A stretch of 64,000 nucleotides of DNA from Burkholderia plantarii (GCF_001411805.1 NZ_CP007212.1:3472001-3536000), one strand, 5' to 3'; positions 28,997-38,784 are shown, numbered from the stretch's first letter. Numbers and translations are program-made. The notes: a model not told the origin generated them from the letters alone.

Positions 28997-30498
28997 TCAA
29001 ACCGTTCCGGTCGATCGAATCGGCCGCCACCGTCACCCACAACTGGCGGCGCCGGCAGGTGCTCGTCGCGGGCGCCTCGACGCTCGTGCTCGGGCTGGTC
29101 GCGCCGAGCCTGGCGCGCGCGTCGTCGGTGCTCGGCGTGCGGGTCTGGCCCGCGCGCGACTACACGCGCGTGACGATCGAATCCGACCAGCCGCTGCAGG
29201 CGGCCCAGCAGCTGCTGCAAGGCCCCGACCGGCTGGTGGTCGACCTCGACGGGCTCGACCTCGACCAGGCGCTGCGCGAGCTCGTCTCGAAGATCGCGCC
29301 GAACGATCCGCAGATCCAGTCGGTGCGCGTCGGCCAGTACCAGCCGCACGTGGTGCGCATGGTGTTCGACCTGAAAGGTTTGGTGAAGCCGCAGATGTTC
29401 ACGCTGCCGCCGGTCGGCTCGTATCGCTACCGGCTGGTGTTCGACCTGTATCCGGCCGTCGCGCCCGATCCGCTGTCGGACCTGATCGCGCAGACCGAGC
29501 ACAAGCAACAGCAGCTGAACGACTCGGTGCGCGCGCAGGAAGCGCAGCCGCCGCAGGCGGCGCTGAACGGCCCCGGCACGCCGCCGCCCGCGAACGGCGA
29601 CGGCAGCGACGCGTTCTTCCAGCGCTTCGCGCAGAACACGGCGCCGGCCGCGCGGCCCTCGCCCGCCGCGCCGTCGAGCCCGGCCAGGCCCGCCATCAAG
29701 CCGCCGCCCGCCGTCGCGAAGCAGGACGACGATGACGACACCGACTCGTCCTATGCGTTCACGGCGCCGAAGGGCAAGAACGGCACGGTGCGGCTGCTCA
29801 CCGTCGCGATCGACCCGGGCCACGGCGGCGAGGATCCCGGCGCGATCGGCGGCGGCGGCACCTACGAGAAGCACGTCGCGCTCGACATCGCCAAGCGGCT
29901 GCGCGCGAAGATCGACGGTGCGCCGAACATGCGCTCGATGATGACGCGCGACAACGACTTCTTCGTGCCGCTGAACGTGCGCGTGCAGAAGGCGCGGCGC
30001 GTCGGCGCCGACCTGTTCGTGTCGATCCACGCCGACGCGTTCACCACGCCGCAGGCGCACGGCTCGTCGGTGTTCGCGCTGTCCGACCATGGCGCGACCA
30101 GCGCCGCCGCGCGCTGGATGGCGAACAAGGAGAACTCGTCGGACACGATCGGCGGGATCAACGTGAAGACGCAGGACGTGTCGGTGAACCGCGCGCTGTT
30201 CGACATGTCGACCACGGCGCAGATCCGCGACTCGCTGCGCTACGGCAACTTCGTGCTGAAGGAAGTCGGCACCATCAACAAACTGCACAAGGGCTCGGTC
30301 GAGCAGGCCGGCTTCGCGGTGCTGAAGGCGCCCGACATTCCGTCGATCCTGGTCGAGACCGCGTTCATCAGCAATCCGGAAGAAGAGCGTCGCCTCAACG
30401 ACGACGCCTATCGCGAGCAGATGGCCGACGCGATCTTCCGCGGCATCAAGCGCTACTTCGCGGCGAATCCGCCGCTCGCGAAAAGCCGGATGGCCTGA
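28978..30498 (+). CDS. amiC: N-acetylmuramoyl-L-alanine amidase AmiC, Tat-exported
   Basis: 506 residues from ATG 28978 (an ATG at 28990 is also in frame). A twin-arginine type signal (NWRRRQVLVAG then a hydrophobic stretch to about LARASS) directs export to the periplasm. An AMIN domain (VWPARDYTRVTIESDQPLQ...VFDLYPAV) targets it to septal peptidoglycan. A Pro/Ala/Asp linker follows, then an Amidase_3 domain with zinc ligands in IDPGHGGEDPGAIG, the Glu in GTYEKHVALDIA and His in SIHADAF, and the catalytic Glu in SILVETAFISN. It cleaves amide bonds for daughter-cell separation. It overlaps tsaE and ends before a strong terminator. Confidence 0.95.
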   Translation: MSRKMLIKPFRSIESAATVTHNWRRRQVLVAGASTLVLGLVAPSLARASSVLGVRVWPARDYTRVTIESDQPLQAAQQLLQGPDRLVVDLDGLDLDQALRELVSKIAPNDPQIQSVRVGQYQPHVVRMVFDLKGLVKPQMFTLPPVGSYRYRLVFDLYPAVAPDPLSDLIAQTEHKQQQLNDSVRAQEAQPPQAALNGPGTPPPANGDGSDAFFQRFAQNTAPAARPSPAAPSSPARPAIKPPPAVAKQDDDDDTDSSYAFTAPKGKNGTVRLLTVAIDPGHGGEDPGAIGGGGTYEKHVALDIAKRLRAKIDGAPNMRSMMTRDNDFFVPLNVRVQKARRVGADLFVSIHADAFTTPQAHGSSVFALSDHGATSAAARWMANKENSSDTIGGINVKTQDVSVNRALFDMSTTAQIRDSLRYGNFVLKEVGTINKLHKGSVEQAGFAVLKAPDIPSILVETAFISNPEEERRLNDDAYREQMADAIFRGIKRYFAANPPLAKSRMA

Positions 30499-30573
30499 AC
30501 CCCGGCCGCCGGTTTGCGGCAACTTCACGGCCGCTTCATGGCCGCTTCATGGCCACAAAGCGCCGCCGGACGC

Positions 30574-30601
30574 AAAGGCCCCGCGTTCGCGGGGCCTTTT
30601 T
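30574..30601 (+). terminator. Terminator after amiC
   Basis: Stem AAAGGCCCCGC/GCGGGGCCTTT with loop GTTC and a T tract. Flanking A and T runs would allow it to work for the converging EamA gene as well. Confidence 0.93.
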
Positions 30602-30636
30602 CCTTCCGGCGCCAGGCGTGCCGCCGGCAGCCGCCC

Positions 30637-31512
30637 TCAGGCCGCGCGCCGCGCGAGCCGGCCGCCGAACACGTTGACCACCAGCCCCCCCATCACCAGC
30701 AGGGCGCCGAGATATTCGGCGCCGCTCATCCGTTCACCGAGCAGCAGCGCCGACGAGGCGATGCCGACCACCGGCACCACCAGCGAGAACGGCGCGACCT
30801 GCGCGGCCGGGTAGCGCGACAGCAGGCGCCCCCACAGCGCGTAGCCGACCAGCGTGGCGACGAACGCGAGATAGACGATCGCGAAGATCGACGCGCCCGA
30901 CAGCGCGCCGAGCGCGGCCTCGATCCGCGCCGGACCTTCGAGCGCGAGCGACAGCGCGAAGAACGGCAGCGGCGGCACCAGGCTGCCCCACACCACCAGC
31001 GGCACCAGCTCCACCTTGCCGATCCGCTTCGTGACGATGTTGCCGAGCGCCCACGAGGCGGCCGCGCAGATGGTCAGCGCGAAGCCGGCCAGCGTCATCG
31101 CCCCGCCGCTTTGCGCGGCGATCGTCACGAGCCCGAGCGCGGCGATCGCGAGGCCCGTCAGGTTCCAGATGCGCACGCGCTCACCGAGGAACACCCGCGC
31201 GAAGCCAAGCGTGAAGAACGCCTGCGCCTGCAGCACCAGCGAGGCGACCCCGGCCGGCATGCCGACGTTCATCGCGGTGAACAGGAACACGAACTGCGCG
31301 AGCAGGATGGTCGCGCCATACAGCACCAGCATGCGCAGCGGGATGCGCGGCCGCGGCACGAAAAATACCGCCGGCAGCGCCGCGAGCGTGAAGCGCAGCG
31401 CGCCGAGCAGCATCGGCGGCACGCCGTGCAGGCCCACCTTGATCACGACGAAATTGACGCCCCACGCGACGATCACCACCAGCGCGAGCAGCAGGTCCTT
31501 CATGGCCATCAT
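30637..31512 (-). CDS. EamA/DMT family exporter (EamA-like)
   Basis: 291 residues with about ten transmembrane helices in two EamA repeats (WGVNFVVIKVGLHGVPPMLLGALRFTLAALPAVFF; then ALGNIVTKRIGKVELVPLVVWGSL...). The closest characterised resemblance is E. coli EamA (YdeD), an O-acetylserine/cysteine exporter of the inner membrane. The substrate is uncertain. Starts MMAMKD offer ATGs at 31512, 31509 and 31503; GGAGG lies about ten bases before the first. It is divergent from the pirin gene, 135 bp apart. Confidence 0.87.
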   Translation of the reverse strand: MMAMKDLLLALVVIVAWGVNFVVIKVGLHGVPPMLLGALRFTLAALPAVFFVPRPRIPLRMLVLYGATILLAQFVFLFTAMNVGMPAGVASLVLQAQAFFTLGFARVFLGERVRIWNLTGLAIAALGLVTIAAQSGGAMTLAGFALTICAAASWALGNIVTKRIGKVELVPLVVWGSLVPPLPFFALSLALEGPARIEAALGALSGASIFAIVYLAFVATLVGYALWGRLLSRYPAAQVAPFSLVVPVVGIASSALLLGERMSGAEYLGALLVMGGLVVNVFGGRLARRAA

Positions 31513-31647
31513 CGCGTCATGTCCTCCGTTATCCCGATTGCACGAACCCGGCAGTGTAACGGCTGCGGCAACCTGTCGCCGCGCTTTCCGCGAGCCCGAT
31601 ACAATGAGCGCAATTCCAGTCCGCCCTCAGCCGGCCCCACGACCACC

Positions 31648-32529
31648 ATGAGCGATTCGATCCGAGCGGTCCTGAAACCGCATGTCCGCGACATCGGCAA
31701 CCTGCAGGTGCGCCGCACGCTGCCCGCGATGGCCGCGCGCCTCGTCGGCCCGTTCATCTTCTTCGACCACATGGGGCCGGCCGAGCTGCCGCCCGGCAGC
31801 GGCCTCGACGTGCGCCCGCATCCGCACATCGGCCTCGCCACGGTCACCTACCTGTTCGACGGCGCGATCCTGCACCGCGACAGCCTCGGTTCGGTGCAGA
31901 CCATCGTGCCCGGCGACGTGAACTGGATGACGGCCGGGCGCGGCATCGTCCACTCCGAGCGCACGCCCGCCGAAGTCCGCGAGCGCGGCCAGACCATCCA
32001 CGGCATCCAGACCTGGGTGGCGCTGCCGCTCGAACACGAGACCACCGAGCCCGCGTTCGAGCACCATCCGGCCGCGACGCTGCCGAAGCTCGCGCGCGAC
32101 GGCGTCGCGCTGACCGTGATCGCCGGCGACGCGTTCGGCCTCGTCTCGCCCGTCACCACGTTCTCGCGCACGCTCTACGCGGCCGCCGAGTTCGCGGCCG
32201 GCGCGACGCTCGCGTTCGATGCCGATCACGAGGAACGCGCCGTCTACCTGGTGGCGGGCGACCTGACGATCGACGGCACGCCGCTCGAAGCGGAACAGAT
32301 GGCCGTGCTCACGCCCGGCGCGGCGGTCTCGCTCGCGAGCCGCGGCGGCGCGCGCCTGATGCTGCTGGGCGGCGCGAAGCTGGCCGGCGAGCGCTTCATC
32401 GAGTGGAATTTCGTGGCGAGCAGCCGCGAGGCGATCGAGCGCGCGAAGACGGCCTGGACCGAACAGACGATGGGCGGCGTACCGGGCGAGACCGACTGGA
32501 TTCCGCTGCCCGAGCGCCGCGCGCATTGA
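31648..32529 (+). CDS. Pirin family protein
   Basis: 293 residues, two cupin domains. Pirin motif residues are visible: FIFFDHMGPAELPPGSGLDVRPHPHIGLATVTYLFDGAILHRDSLG and the metal-site Glu in IVHSERTPAE. Bacterial pirins include quercetinase-like dioxygenases and proteins binding pyruvate dehydrogenase, so the role here is open. It is followed 101 bp later by the chaperedoxin gene, which may be on the same transcript. Confidence 0.9.
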   Translation: MSDSIRAVLKPHVRDIGNLQVRRTLPAMAARLVGPFIFFDHMGPAELPPGSGLDVRPHPHIGLATVTYLFDGAILHRDSLGSVQTIVPGDVNWMTAGRGIVHSERTPAEVRERGQTIHGIQTWVALPLEHETTEPAFEHHPAATLPKLARDGVALTVIAGDAFGLVSPVTTFSRTLYAAAEFAAGATLAFDADHEERAVYLVAGDLTIDGTPLEAEQMAVLTPGAAVSLASRGGARLMLLGGAKLAGERFIEWNFVASSREAIERAKTAWTEQTMGGVPGETDWIPLPERRAH

Positions 32530-32630
32530 ACCCCGGGGCGCGCCGACGGCCCGCGGCGGCCGGCGCGCCCGCATTGAAAGATCCGGCTTCGGCCCCATCT
32601 ACGCGATTAATCCGATCCACGAGGACCTCC

Positions 32631-33479
32631 ATGGAAACCACGCTCGCCACCTTCGAACGCGACGTCATCGAAGCATCGCTCGACGCCCCGGTACTCGTCG
32701 ACTTCTGGGCGCCCTGGTGCGGCCCGTGCAAGACGCTCGGCCCGCTGCTCGAACGCCTCGAGGCTGACTACGCGGGGCGCTGGAAACTCGTCAAGGTCAA
32801 CGTCGACGAGAACCAGGAACTCGCCGCGCATTTCCAGACCCGCAGCATCCCCCACGTGATCGCGTTCGCCGACGGCCGTGCCGTCGACCAGTTCATCGGC
32901 ATGCTGCCCGAAGGCCAGATCCGCGCCTTCATCGACCGCCTGCTGCCGTCGCCCGACGACGCCGAGCGCCGCGCCGCGCAGATCGCGCTGGCCGAGGAAC
33001 GCTACGACGACGCCGTCACGCACCTGCAGTCGGCGCTCGCGCTGAATCCGGGCCAGGACGACATCCGCCTCGACCTGATCGAGCTGCTGCTGGCCATCGA
33101 TCGCGTCGAGGCCGCGCGCGACGAGGCCACGCGCCTCTCGCCGCAGACCGTGAACGGCGTGGACCCGCGCTACCAGGCGATCAAGACGCGCTTCGACTCG
33201 CTCGACGCCGCCGTCGAGCTGCCGCCGACCGACGCGCTGGAAGCCCGCATCGCCGCCGACGGCAACGATCTCGAGGCACGCTTCGATCTCGCCCAGCTGC
33301 TGATCGCGCACCGCGTCTACGAAGGCGCGCTGGAGCAGCTGCTCGAGATCGTCAAGCGCGACCGCGCGTTCAAGGACGACGTCGGCCGCAAGACCATGGT
33401 GTCGGTGTTCGAGCTGGCCGCCGACCAGCCGAACCTGGTCTCCGCGTGGCGCCGCAAGCTCAGCGCGCTGCTGTACTGA
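32631..33479 (+). CDS. cnoX: Chaperedoxin CnoX/YbbN (thioredoxin plus TPR)
   Basis: 282 residues. The N-terminal thioredoxin domain (VLVDFWAPWCGPCKTLGPLLERL) has an intact CGPC (C30, C33), unlike E. coli CnoX, which has lost it; a redox-active form is known in Caulobacter. The C-terminal half is TPR-like (EERYDDAVTHLQSALALNPGQDDIRLDLIELLLAIDRVEAARDEA). CnoX holds unfolded proteins during oxidative stress and hands them to GroEL. A ribosome site (GAGGA) precedes the ATG. It ends at a strong bidirectional terminator. Confidence 0.92.
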   Translation: METTLATFERDVIEASLDAPVLVDFWAPWCGPCKTLGPLLERLEADYAGRWKLVKVNVDENQELAAHFQTRSIPHVIAFADGRAVDQFIGMLPEGQIRAFIDRLLPSPDDAERRAAQIALAEERYDDAVTHLQSALALNPGQDDIRLDLIELLLAIDRVEAARDEATRLSPQTVNGVDPRYQAIKTRFDSLDAAVELPPTDALEARIAADGNDLEARFDLAQLLIAHRVYEGALEQLLEIVKRDRAFKDDVGRKTMVSVFELAADQPNLVSAWRRKLSALLY

Positions 33480-33506
33480 GGCGCCGGCGCGGCCGGACGC
33501 CGGACG

Positions 33507-33547
33507 CAAAACGGGCGCGTGCCATCGTGGCACGCGCCCGTTTTTTT
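33507..33547. terminator. Strong bidirectional terminator
   Basis: Perfect 14-bp stem (33511-33524 with 33528-33541), loop TCG, with A residues on the left and seven T residues on the right. It serves cnoX on the plus strand and tcdA on the minus strand. Confidence 0.95.
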
Positions 33548-33580
33548 GCCAGGGGGTGACTGCGGCGGTTACCGTGTCCG

Positions 33581-34432
33581 CTATCGCGCCGCGAGCGCGC
33601 GCAGCGCGTGCGCGGCGGCCGCGAACCCGAAGCTCGCCGTCACGCACACGCTCGACCCGAAGCCGGCGCAGTTGAGCCCGGCCGGCCCGCCCGTGCCGGC
33701 CACGTCGCCGGCCGTCGCGTCGTCGATCTCGCAGGCCGCCGCTTCCGGATAGATCAGCGGCTCGTCCGAATAGACCGCGCTGACCTTGAACTTCGCCTTC
33801 GGCCCGCGCGGGAAGCCGTGCTGCTTGCGCAGCTGCGCGCGTACCTTCGAGAGCAGCGGATCCTGGATCGTCAGCGCCAGGTCGTCGATGCGGATCCGCG
33901 TCGGGTCGAGCTGGCCGCCCGCGCCGCCGACCGTCACGAGCGGCTGGCCGCGCGCGACGCACCAGGCGATCAGCGCCACCTTGGTGCGCACGCTGTCGAT
34001 CGCGTCGATCACGTAGTCGAAGCCGCCGCCGAGCAGCGCGTCGAAGTTCCCGGCCTCGGCGAAATCCTCCACGCGATGCACGCGGCAGGCCGGATCGATC
34101 AGCGCGATCCGCTCGGCCATCGCGTCCACCTTGGCCTTTCCGTAATTGCCGTCGAGCGCGTGGATCTGGCGGTTCGTGTTGCTTTCCGCGATATTGTCGA
34201 GATCGATCAGGGTCAGGTTGCCGATCGCACTGCGCGCGAGCGCCTCGACCGTCCACGAGCCGACCCCGCCGATGCCGATCACGGCCACGTGCGCGCGCTC
34301 GAACGCGGCCAGCGCGTCGGACCCGTACAGGCGCGAGACGCCGCCAAAGCGTCGCGCCCGATCCGGGTCAAAATGTCCCGCCGGGCCAGGAGTAAGATCG
34401 GCTTGCGTCGTGACGACGTCGATTCGGGCCAT
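33581..34432 (-). CDS. tcdA: tRNA threonylcarbamoyladenosine dehydratase
   Basis: 283 residues of the ThiF/E1-like fold. The ATP-binding motif is VAVIGIGGVGSWTVEALARSAIGNLTLIDLDNIAESNTNRQIHALDGNYGKAKV. The end (GFGSSVCVTASFGFAAAAHALRAL) fits TcdA. It converts t6A to the cyclic form ct6A at position 37 of ANN-decoding tRNAs, so it follows the TsaE pathway functionally. It is divergent from pdxH with 144 bp between starts and converges on cnoX. Confidence 0.93.
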   Translation of the reverse strand: MARIDVVTTQADLTPGPAGHFDPDRARRFGGVSRLYGSDALAAFERAHVAVIGIGGVGSWTVEALARSAIGNLTLIDLDNIAESNTNRQIHALDGNYGKAKVDAMAERIALIDPACRVHRVEDFAEAGNFDALLGGGFDYVIDAIDSVRTKVALIAWCVARGQPLVTVGGAGGQLDPTRIRIDDLALTIQDPLLSKVRAQLRKQHGFPRGPKAKFKVSAVYSDEPLIYPEAAACEIDDATAGDVAGTGGPAGLNCAGFGSSVCVTASFGFAAAAHALRALAAR

Positions 34433-34576
34433 GCTGAGGTAAGTGAAATGAAAGCGGCCTGGCCGCGAAAGCGCCTATTTTGCCTGATCGGCGCGGTGTC
34501 GGCCGGGCGTGTCGTCTCGACGCATGATTTTGCATCCTTGGCTATACTGGCCCCAGATTGAAGGGTTCGCATAAAA

Positions 34577-35221
34577 ATGACTTCTCTCGCTGATCTCCGT
34601 ATCAACTATTCCCGCGCGTCGCTCGACGAGCACGACGTGGCATCCGATCCGTTCCGGCAATTCGACAAGTGGCTCAACGAGGCGCTCGACGCCAAGCTGC
34701 CCGAGCCGAACACGATGACGCTCGCGACCGCGGACGCCGCCGGGCGCCCGTCCGCGCGCATCATGCTGATCAAGGGCGTGGACCAGCGCGGCTTCGTGTT
34801 CTTCACGAACTACGAGAGCCGCAAGGGCCGCGAGATCGAGGCGAACCCGCACGCGGCGCTGCTGTTCTACTGGATCGAGCTGGAGCGTCAGGTGCGCATC
34901 GAAGGCCGCCTCGAAAAGATCGCCGCCGAGGAAAGCGATGCCTATTACGCGTCGCGTCCGGTCGGCTCGCGGCTCGGCGCCTGGGCGTCGGCGCAGAGCA
35001 CCGTGATCGCCGACCGCGCCGTGCTGGAAACGCGCGAGCGCGAGGCCCGCGAGCGCTACGGCGATAACCCGCCGCGTCCGCCGCATTGGGGCGGCTTCCG
35101 GGTCGTGCCGGAATCGATCGAGTTCTGGCAGGGCCGGCCGTCGCGGCTGCACGATCGCCTGCGCTACACGCGCGACGCCGGCGCCCCCGATCGCTGGGTG
35201 GTCGAGCGCCTCTCGCCCTGA
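34577..35221 (+). CDS. pdxH: Pyridoxamine/pyridoxine 5'-phosphate oxidase
   Basis: 214 residues, family-typical. FMN- and substrate-binding segments ([55 protein letters not shown]) and the C-terminus ([36 protein letters not shown]...WVVERLSP) are complete. The enzyme makes pyridoxal 5'-phosphate, the cofactor needed for example by KynU in this window. It precedes cfa by 155 bp on the same strand. Confidence 0.96.
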   Translation: MTSLADLRINYSRASLDEHDVASDPFRQFDKWLNEALDAKLPEPNTMTLATADAAGRPSARIMLIKGVDQRGFVFFTNYESRKGREIEANPHAALLFYWIELERQVRIEGRLEKIAAEESDAYYASRPVGSRLGAWASAQSTVIADRAVLETREREARERYGDNPPRPPHWGGFRVVPESIEFWQGRPSRLHDRLRYTRDAGAPDRWVVERLSP

Positions 35222-35376
35222 TGCGCTGATCGCCCGCGCCAGCGCCACCCACCGGTCCGCCCGGGTTGCTCCGCGGCCTTCCGTGTTTCGGTTTGCATGA
35301 CGGCCCGCCGCCTCGCCGCGGCGGACCGGAACAATGACTTGGCTGTATTCATTTCAACAGGCAACGGAGAATCCAA

Positions 35377-36597
35377 ATGTTCTGGGAAAAGAAGCTGGCA
35401 CAGTGGGCGGACGAAGTACGGGAAAAGGCGAACCTGCCGGCGCGCCTGGTGCTCTGGAACGGCGACCAGCATGATTTCGGCACCTTCAGCGCGCCGGACG
35501 TCACGCTGAAGGTCAACAGCGCCTCGGCGCTGCCGCTGCTGCTCGAACCGAGCCTCGACAATCTCGGCGAGGCCTACGTGAAGGGCAAGATCGACATCGA
35601 GGGCCGGCTGCCCGACATCATCAACATCGGCTATTCGCTCGCGCGCAACACCGTCACCAACGCGAGCAAGCTCGCGCGCGTGACGCGCTACTTCAGCCAC
35701 ACCAAGAACTCGGACAAGAAGTCGATCCAGTATCACTACGACGTCTCGAACGAGTTCTACAAGCTGTGGCTCGACGAGAACATGGTCTATTCCTGCGCCT
35801 ACTTCGAGAACGGCGACGAAGACCTCGCCACCGCGCAGATCAAGAAGATCGACCACATCCTGACCAAGATCCAGCTGCAGCCGGGCCAGCGCCTGCTCGA
35901 CATCGGCTGCGGCTGGGGCGCGCTGGTGCTGCGCGCCGCGCAGAAGTTCGGCGCGCGCTGCGTGGGCGTCACGCTCTCGCAGAACCAGTTCGACCTCGCC
36001 ACCGAGCGCGTCAGGCAGGCCGGCCTCGAGAACCAGATCGAGATCCGCCTGCAGGACTACCGCGACGTGGACGGCCAGTTCGACCGGATCACCAGCGTCG
36101 GCATGTTCGAGCACGTCGGCCGCAAGAACCTGCCGGGCTACTTCAGCAAGGTGCGCGAGCTGCTGGCCGACGACGGCATCGCGATGAACCACGGCATCAC
36201 CTCGACGGACGCCGACAGCGGCGAGACCTCGCTGGGCGGCGGCGAATTCATCGACCGCTACGTGTTCCCGGAAGGCGAGCTGCCGCACATCGGCCTCGCG
36301 CTCGAATCGGCGCAGCGCGGCGGCCTGGAAGTGGTTGACGTCGAAAGCCTGCGCCGGCACTATGCGCGCACGCTCGACATCTGGACCGACAACTTCGAGG
36401 CGAAGGCCGACGCGGCGAGGCAGCTCGTCGACGACGAGAAGTTCCGGATCTGGCGCGTCTATCTCGCCGGCTGTGCCTACGCGTTCGAGAACGACGACGT
36501 GTCGATCTATCAGCTCGTCTGCCGCAAGGCCGGCCGCAGCGCGAAAACGCTGCCGTGGTCGCGGCGCTACATCTACGAGAACCCGCTGCCGCGCTGA
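35377..36597 (+). CDS. cfa: Cyclopropane-fatty-acyl-phospholipid synthase
   Basis: 406 residues. An N-terminal lipid-binding domain precedes the S-adenosylmethionine methyltransferase fold (QRLLDIGCGWGALVLRAAQ). Family motifs SIQYHYDVSNEFYKLWLDENMVYSCAYF, ITSVGMFEHVGRKNLPGYF and the C-terminal SIYQLVCRKAG are present. It adds a methylene bridge to unsaturated acyl chains of membrane phospholipids, usually on entry to stationary phase or under acid stress. Only 30 bp separate it from the DUF72 gene. Confidence 0.95.
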   Translation: MFWEKKLAQWADEVREKANLPARLVLWNGDQHDFGTFSAPDVTLKVNSASALPLLLEPSLDNLGEAYVKGKIDIEGRLPDIINIGYSLARNTVTNASKLARVTRYFSHTKNSDKKSIQYHYDVSNEFYKLWLDENMVYSCAYFENGDEDLATAQIKKIDHILTKIQLQPGQRLLDIGCGWGALVLRAAQKFGARCVGVTLSQNQFDLATERVRQAGLENQIEIRLQDYRDVDGQFDRITSVGMFEHVGRKNLPGYFSKVRELLADDGIAMNHGITSTDADSGETSLGGGEFIDRYVFPEGELPHIGLALESAQRGGLEVVDVESLRRHYARTLDIWTDNFEAKADAARQLVDDEKFRIWRVYLAGCAYAFENDDVSIYQLVCRKAGRSAKTLPWSRRYIYENPLPR

Positions 36598-36627
36598 CGG
36601 CGGCGTCCGACGACGCAATGACCATGC

Positions 36628-37950
36628 ATGGGTGACGGCAGCACGCGGCGCGACGCCGCGCGAACGACGAAGCACGACGAGGCGCCGCGCGACGCCGAAC
36701 AGTTCGACCTGTTCGGCGCGGCGCCGCCTGAGCCTGCTGTCGAGCCCACGGCCGATCCCGCAGTGGATGAAGCGCCGCCCGCCTCGGCCGGTTCGTCCCC
36801 GCCTCCCGCCCCCTCCCGTCACCCCGCGCCCGCCGAAAATGAAGCGGCACCGTCCCCGTCGCTGTGGGGCGACGAGGCACCGCCGCCCGCTTCCGCTGCT
36901 TCTGGCAGCGCCGCCGGCCAGCCGGCCGCCGCGCCGCGCCGTTCGCGCAAACGCGGCGTGGCGCGCGCCGCGATCAGCGACGAGGTCGCCGCGACCGCGG
37001 CCGCGCTGCCGCCGAACGTGCGGCTCGGCACCTCGACCTGGTCGTTTCCGGGCTGGAACGGCATCGTCTACGGCGACGACTACTCCGCGCAGAAGCTCTC
37101 TCGCGACGGGCTCGATGCCTATGGCGCGCATCCGCTGCTCAAGAGCGTCAGCATCGACCGCTCGTTCTACGCGCCGCTGTCGGTGGCCGACTATCTGCGT
37201 TACGCGCAGCAGGTACCCGACGATTTCCGCTTCGTCGTGAAGGCGCCGGCCTCGGTCACCGACGCCGTCGTGCGAGGTCCGCGCGGCGAACCGGCCGGAC
37301 CGAACCCGGCGTTCCTCGACGCGCGCATCGCCACCGACGATTTCGTGCGCCCCTGCCTCGACGGCCTTGGCCGCAAGGCCGGCGCGCTGGTGTTCCAGTT
37401 CTCGCCGCTGCCCGACGGGCTGCTGGCCGATCCGGCCGCGCTGATCGAGCGGCTCGCGGCGTTCTTCGCGGCGCTGCCGCCGCTGCCATCTCCATCAGCG
37501 GAAAGCGGCGAGACCGACGGCCCGCGCTACGCGATCGAGATCCGCGACGCGAGCCTGCTCACGCCGCGCTTCATTCGCGCGCTCGCCGCGGCCGGCGTGC
37601 GCTACTGCGTCGGCCTGCACGCGCGGATGCCGGACCCGCTGCGGCAGGCGGCGGCGCTCGCGCTGCTCGACGGCGACGCGCCCGGCCCGCTGGTGGTGCG
37701 CTGGAGCCTGCACGGCGGCTTCAAATACGAGCAGGCGAAGGCGAAATACGATCCGTTCGACCGGCTCGTCGACGAGGACCCGCAGACGCGTCGCGCGCTC
37801 GCCGACCTGGCCGCGCGATACGCGCTGGCCGGCCAGCCGGTGCTGATCACCATCAACAACAAGGCGGAAGGCTCGGCGCCGCTGTCGTGCATCGAACTGG
37901 CCAAGGCGATCGACGCGGCGATCGAGCGGCTGCGCGCGGACCCGGCCTGA
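36628..37950 (+). CDS. DUF72 (YecE-like) TIM-barrel protein with disordered N-terminal extension
   Basis: 440 residues. About 128-435 is the DUF72 barrel (RLGTSTWSFPGWNGIVYGDDYSAQKLSRDGLDAYGAHPLLKSVSIDRSFYAPLSVADYLRYAQQVPDDFRFVVKAP; ...VLITINNKAEGSAPLSCIELAKAI). Residues 1-127 are Pro/Ala/Glu-rich and probably disordered. They contain EQFDLFG, where Q25-F26-D27-L28-F29 resembles the DNA sliding-clamp binding peptide (consensus QL[SD]LF). The molecular role of DUF72 is not established. It follows cfa by 30 bp, so it may share its transcript. The ATG at 36628 is the first that includes the motif; a later start would drop it. Confidence 0.85.
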   Translation: MGDGSTRRDAARTTKHDEAPRDAEQFDLFGAAPPEPAVEPTADPAVDEAPPASAGSSPPPAPSRHPAPAENEAAPSPSLWGDEAPPPASAASGSAAGQPAAAPRRSRKRGVARAAISDEVAATAAALPPNVRLGTSTWSFPGWNGIVYGDDYSAQKLSRDGLDAYGAHPLLKSVSIDRSFYAPLSVADYLRYAQQVPDDFRFVVKAPASVTDAVVRGPRGEPAGPNPAFLDARIATDDFVRPCLDGLGRKAGALVFQFSPLPDGLLADPAALIERLAAFFAALPPLPSPSAESGETDGPRYAIEIRDASLLTPRFIRALAAAGVRYCVGLHARMPDPLRQAAALALLDGDAPGPLVVRWSLHGGFKYEQAKAKYDPFDRLVDEDPQTRRALADLAARYALAGQPVLITINNKAEGSAPLSCIELAKAIDAAIERLRADPA

Positions 37951-37995
37951 GACACGCGCCTTGCGGCGCGGCTCGGCAAATTCAACGACACCATG

Positions 37996-38024
37996 AAAAA
38001 CGGCGGCACATTCCTGTGCCGCCG
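37996..38024 (-). terminator. Terminator for msrA
   Basis: Stem CGGCGGCACA/TGTGCCGCCG with loop TTCC. Five A residues on the left give a U tract for minus-strand transcription out of msrA. It may also stop the converging DUF72 transcript. Confidence 0.85.
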
Positions 38025-38063
38025 TCGGTTCCTGCATCGGGCCTTGCACCCGGTCCCGCTCGC

Positions 38064-38618
38064 TCAGCCGCCGTTCGATTTCAGGCGATGCGCGAACTTC
38101 TTGCGGAATTTCGCGATCTTCGGCCCGATCACGGCCGCGCAATAACCTTGCTGCGGATTGCGCGCGAAGTAGTCGCGGTGATATTCCTCGGCCGGCCAGA
38201 AATTGCCGTCGAGCATGTCGACGCGCGTGACGATCGGGGCGTCGAACACCTTGTCGCGCTCGAGCGCATCGATCACTTCGTGCGCGATCGCGCGCTGCTC
38301 CTCGTTTTCGGCGAACACCGCCGAGCGATATTGCGTGCCGACGTCGGCGCCCTGCCGGTTCAGTTGCGTCGGATCGTGCGTCGCGAAGAAGATCTCGAGG
38401 ATCTCGCGATAGCCGATGCGCGCCGGATCGAACGTGACTTTCACGACTTCCGCGTGGCCCGTGTCGCCCTCGCAGACCGCCGCGTAGCTCGGGTTGCGGA
38501 CGGCGCCGCCGGCGTAGCCCGACTCGACCGAGTGGACGCCGGCGACGTCGAGGAACACCGCTTCGGTGCACCAGAAACATCCGCCGCCGAGCACGGCCGT
38601 CGAAACCTGATTTTCCAT
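38064..38618 (-). CDS. msrA: Peptide methionine sulfoxide reductase MsrA
   Basis: 184 residues from ATG 38618 ([22 protein letters not shown]). The catalytic GCFWC motif is intact, followed by [17 protein letters not shown], the [23 protein letters not shown] segment and a C-terminal resolving Cys (QQGYCAAVI). It reduces the S form of methionine sulfoxide in proteins and free amino acid. The longer upstream frame is GC-driven and lacks family features. Confidence 0.95.
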   Translation of the reverse strand: MENQVSTAVLGGGCFWCTEAVFLDVAGVHSVESGYAGGAVRNPSYAAVCEGDTGHAEVVKVTFDPARIGYREILEIFFATHDPTQLNRQGADVGTQYRSAVFAENEEQRAIAHEVIDALERDKVFDAPIVTRVDMLDGNFWPAEEYHRDYFARNPQQGYCAAVIGPKIAKFRKKFAHRLKSNGG

Positions 38619-38784
38619 GTCATGTCCTCTCGAAAATGCAATGTGTCCGGAGCGATCGCAACGACCGCTTCGATGCGGCAAGTTTAGCCGAGTTGCCGCG
38701 GCCGGACGCGGGGCCGGCCGCCGGCCTTCGCGGAAAACGGGAGCGCCCGGCGCGGCGCCGTCGCAGACCGGCTGCCCGACCAAA

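Noticed and set aside
30528..30555. Short direct repeat (GGCCGCTTCAT twice) after amiC
   Set aside because: Two 11-bp copies only, next to a terminator; most likely local slippage without function.
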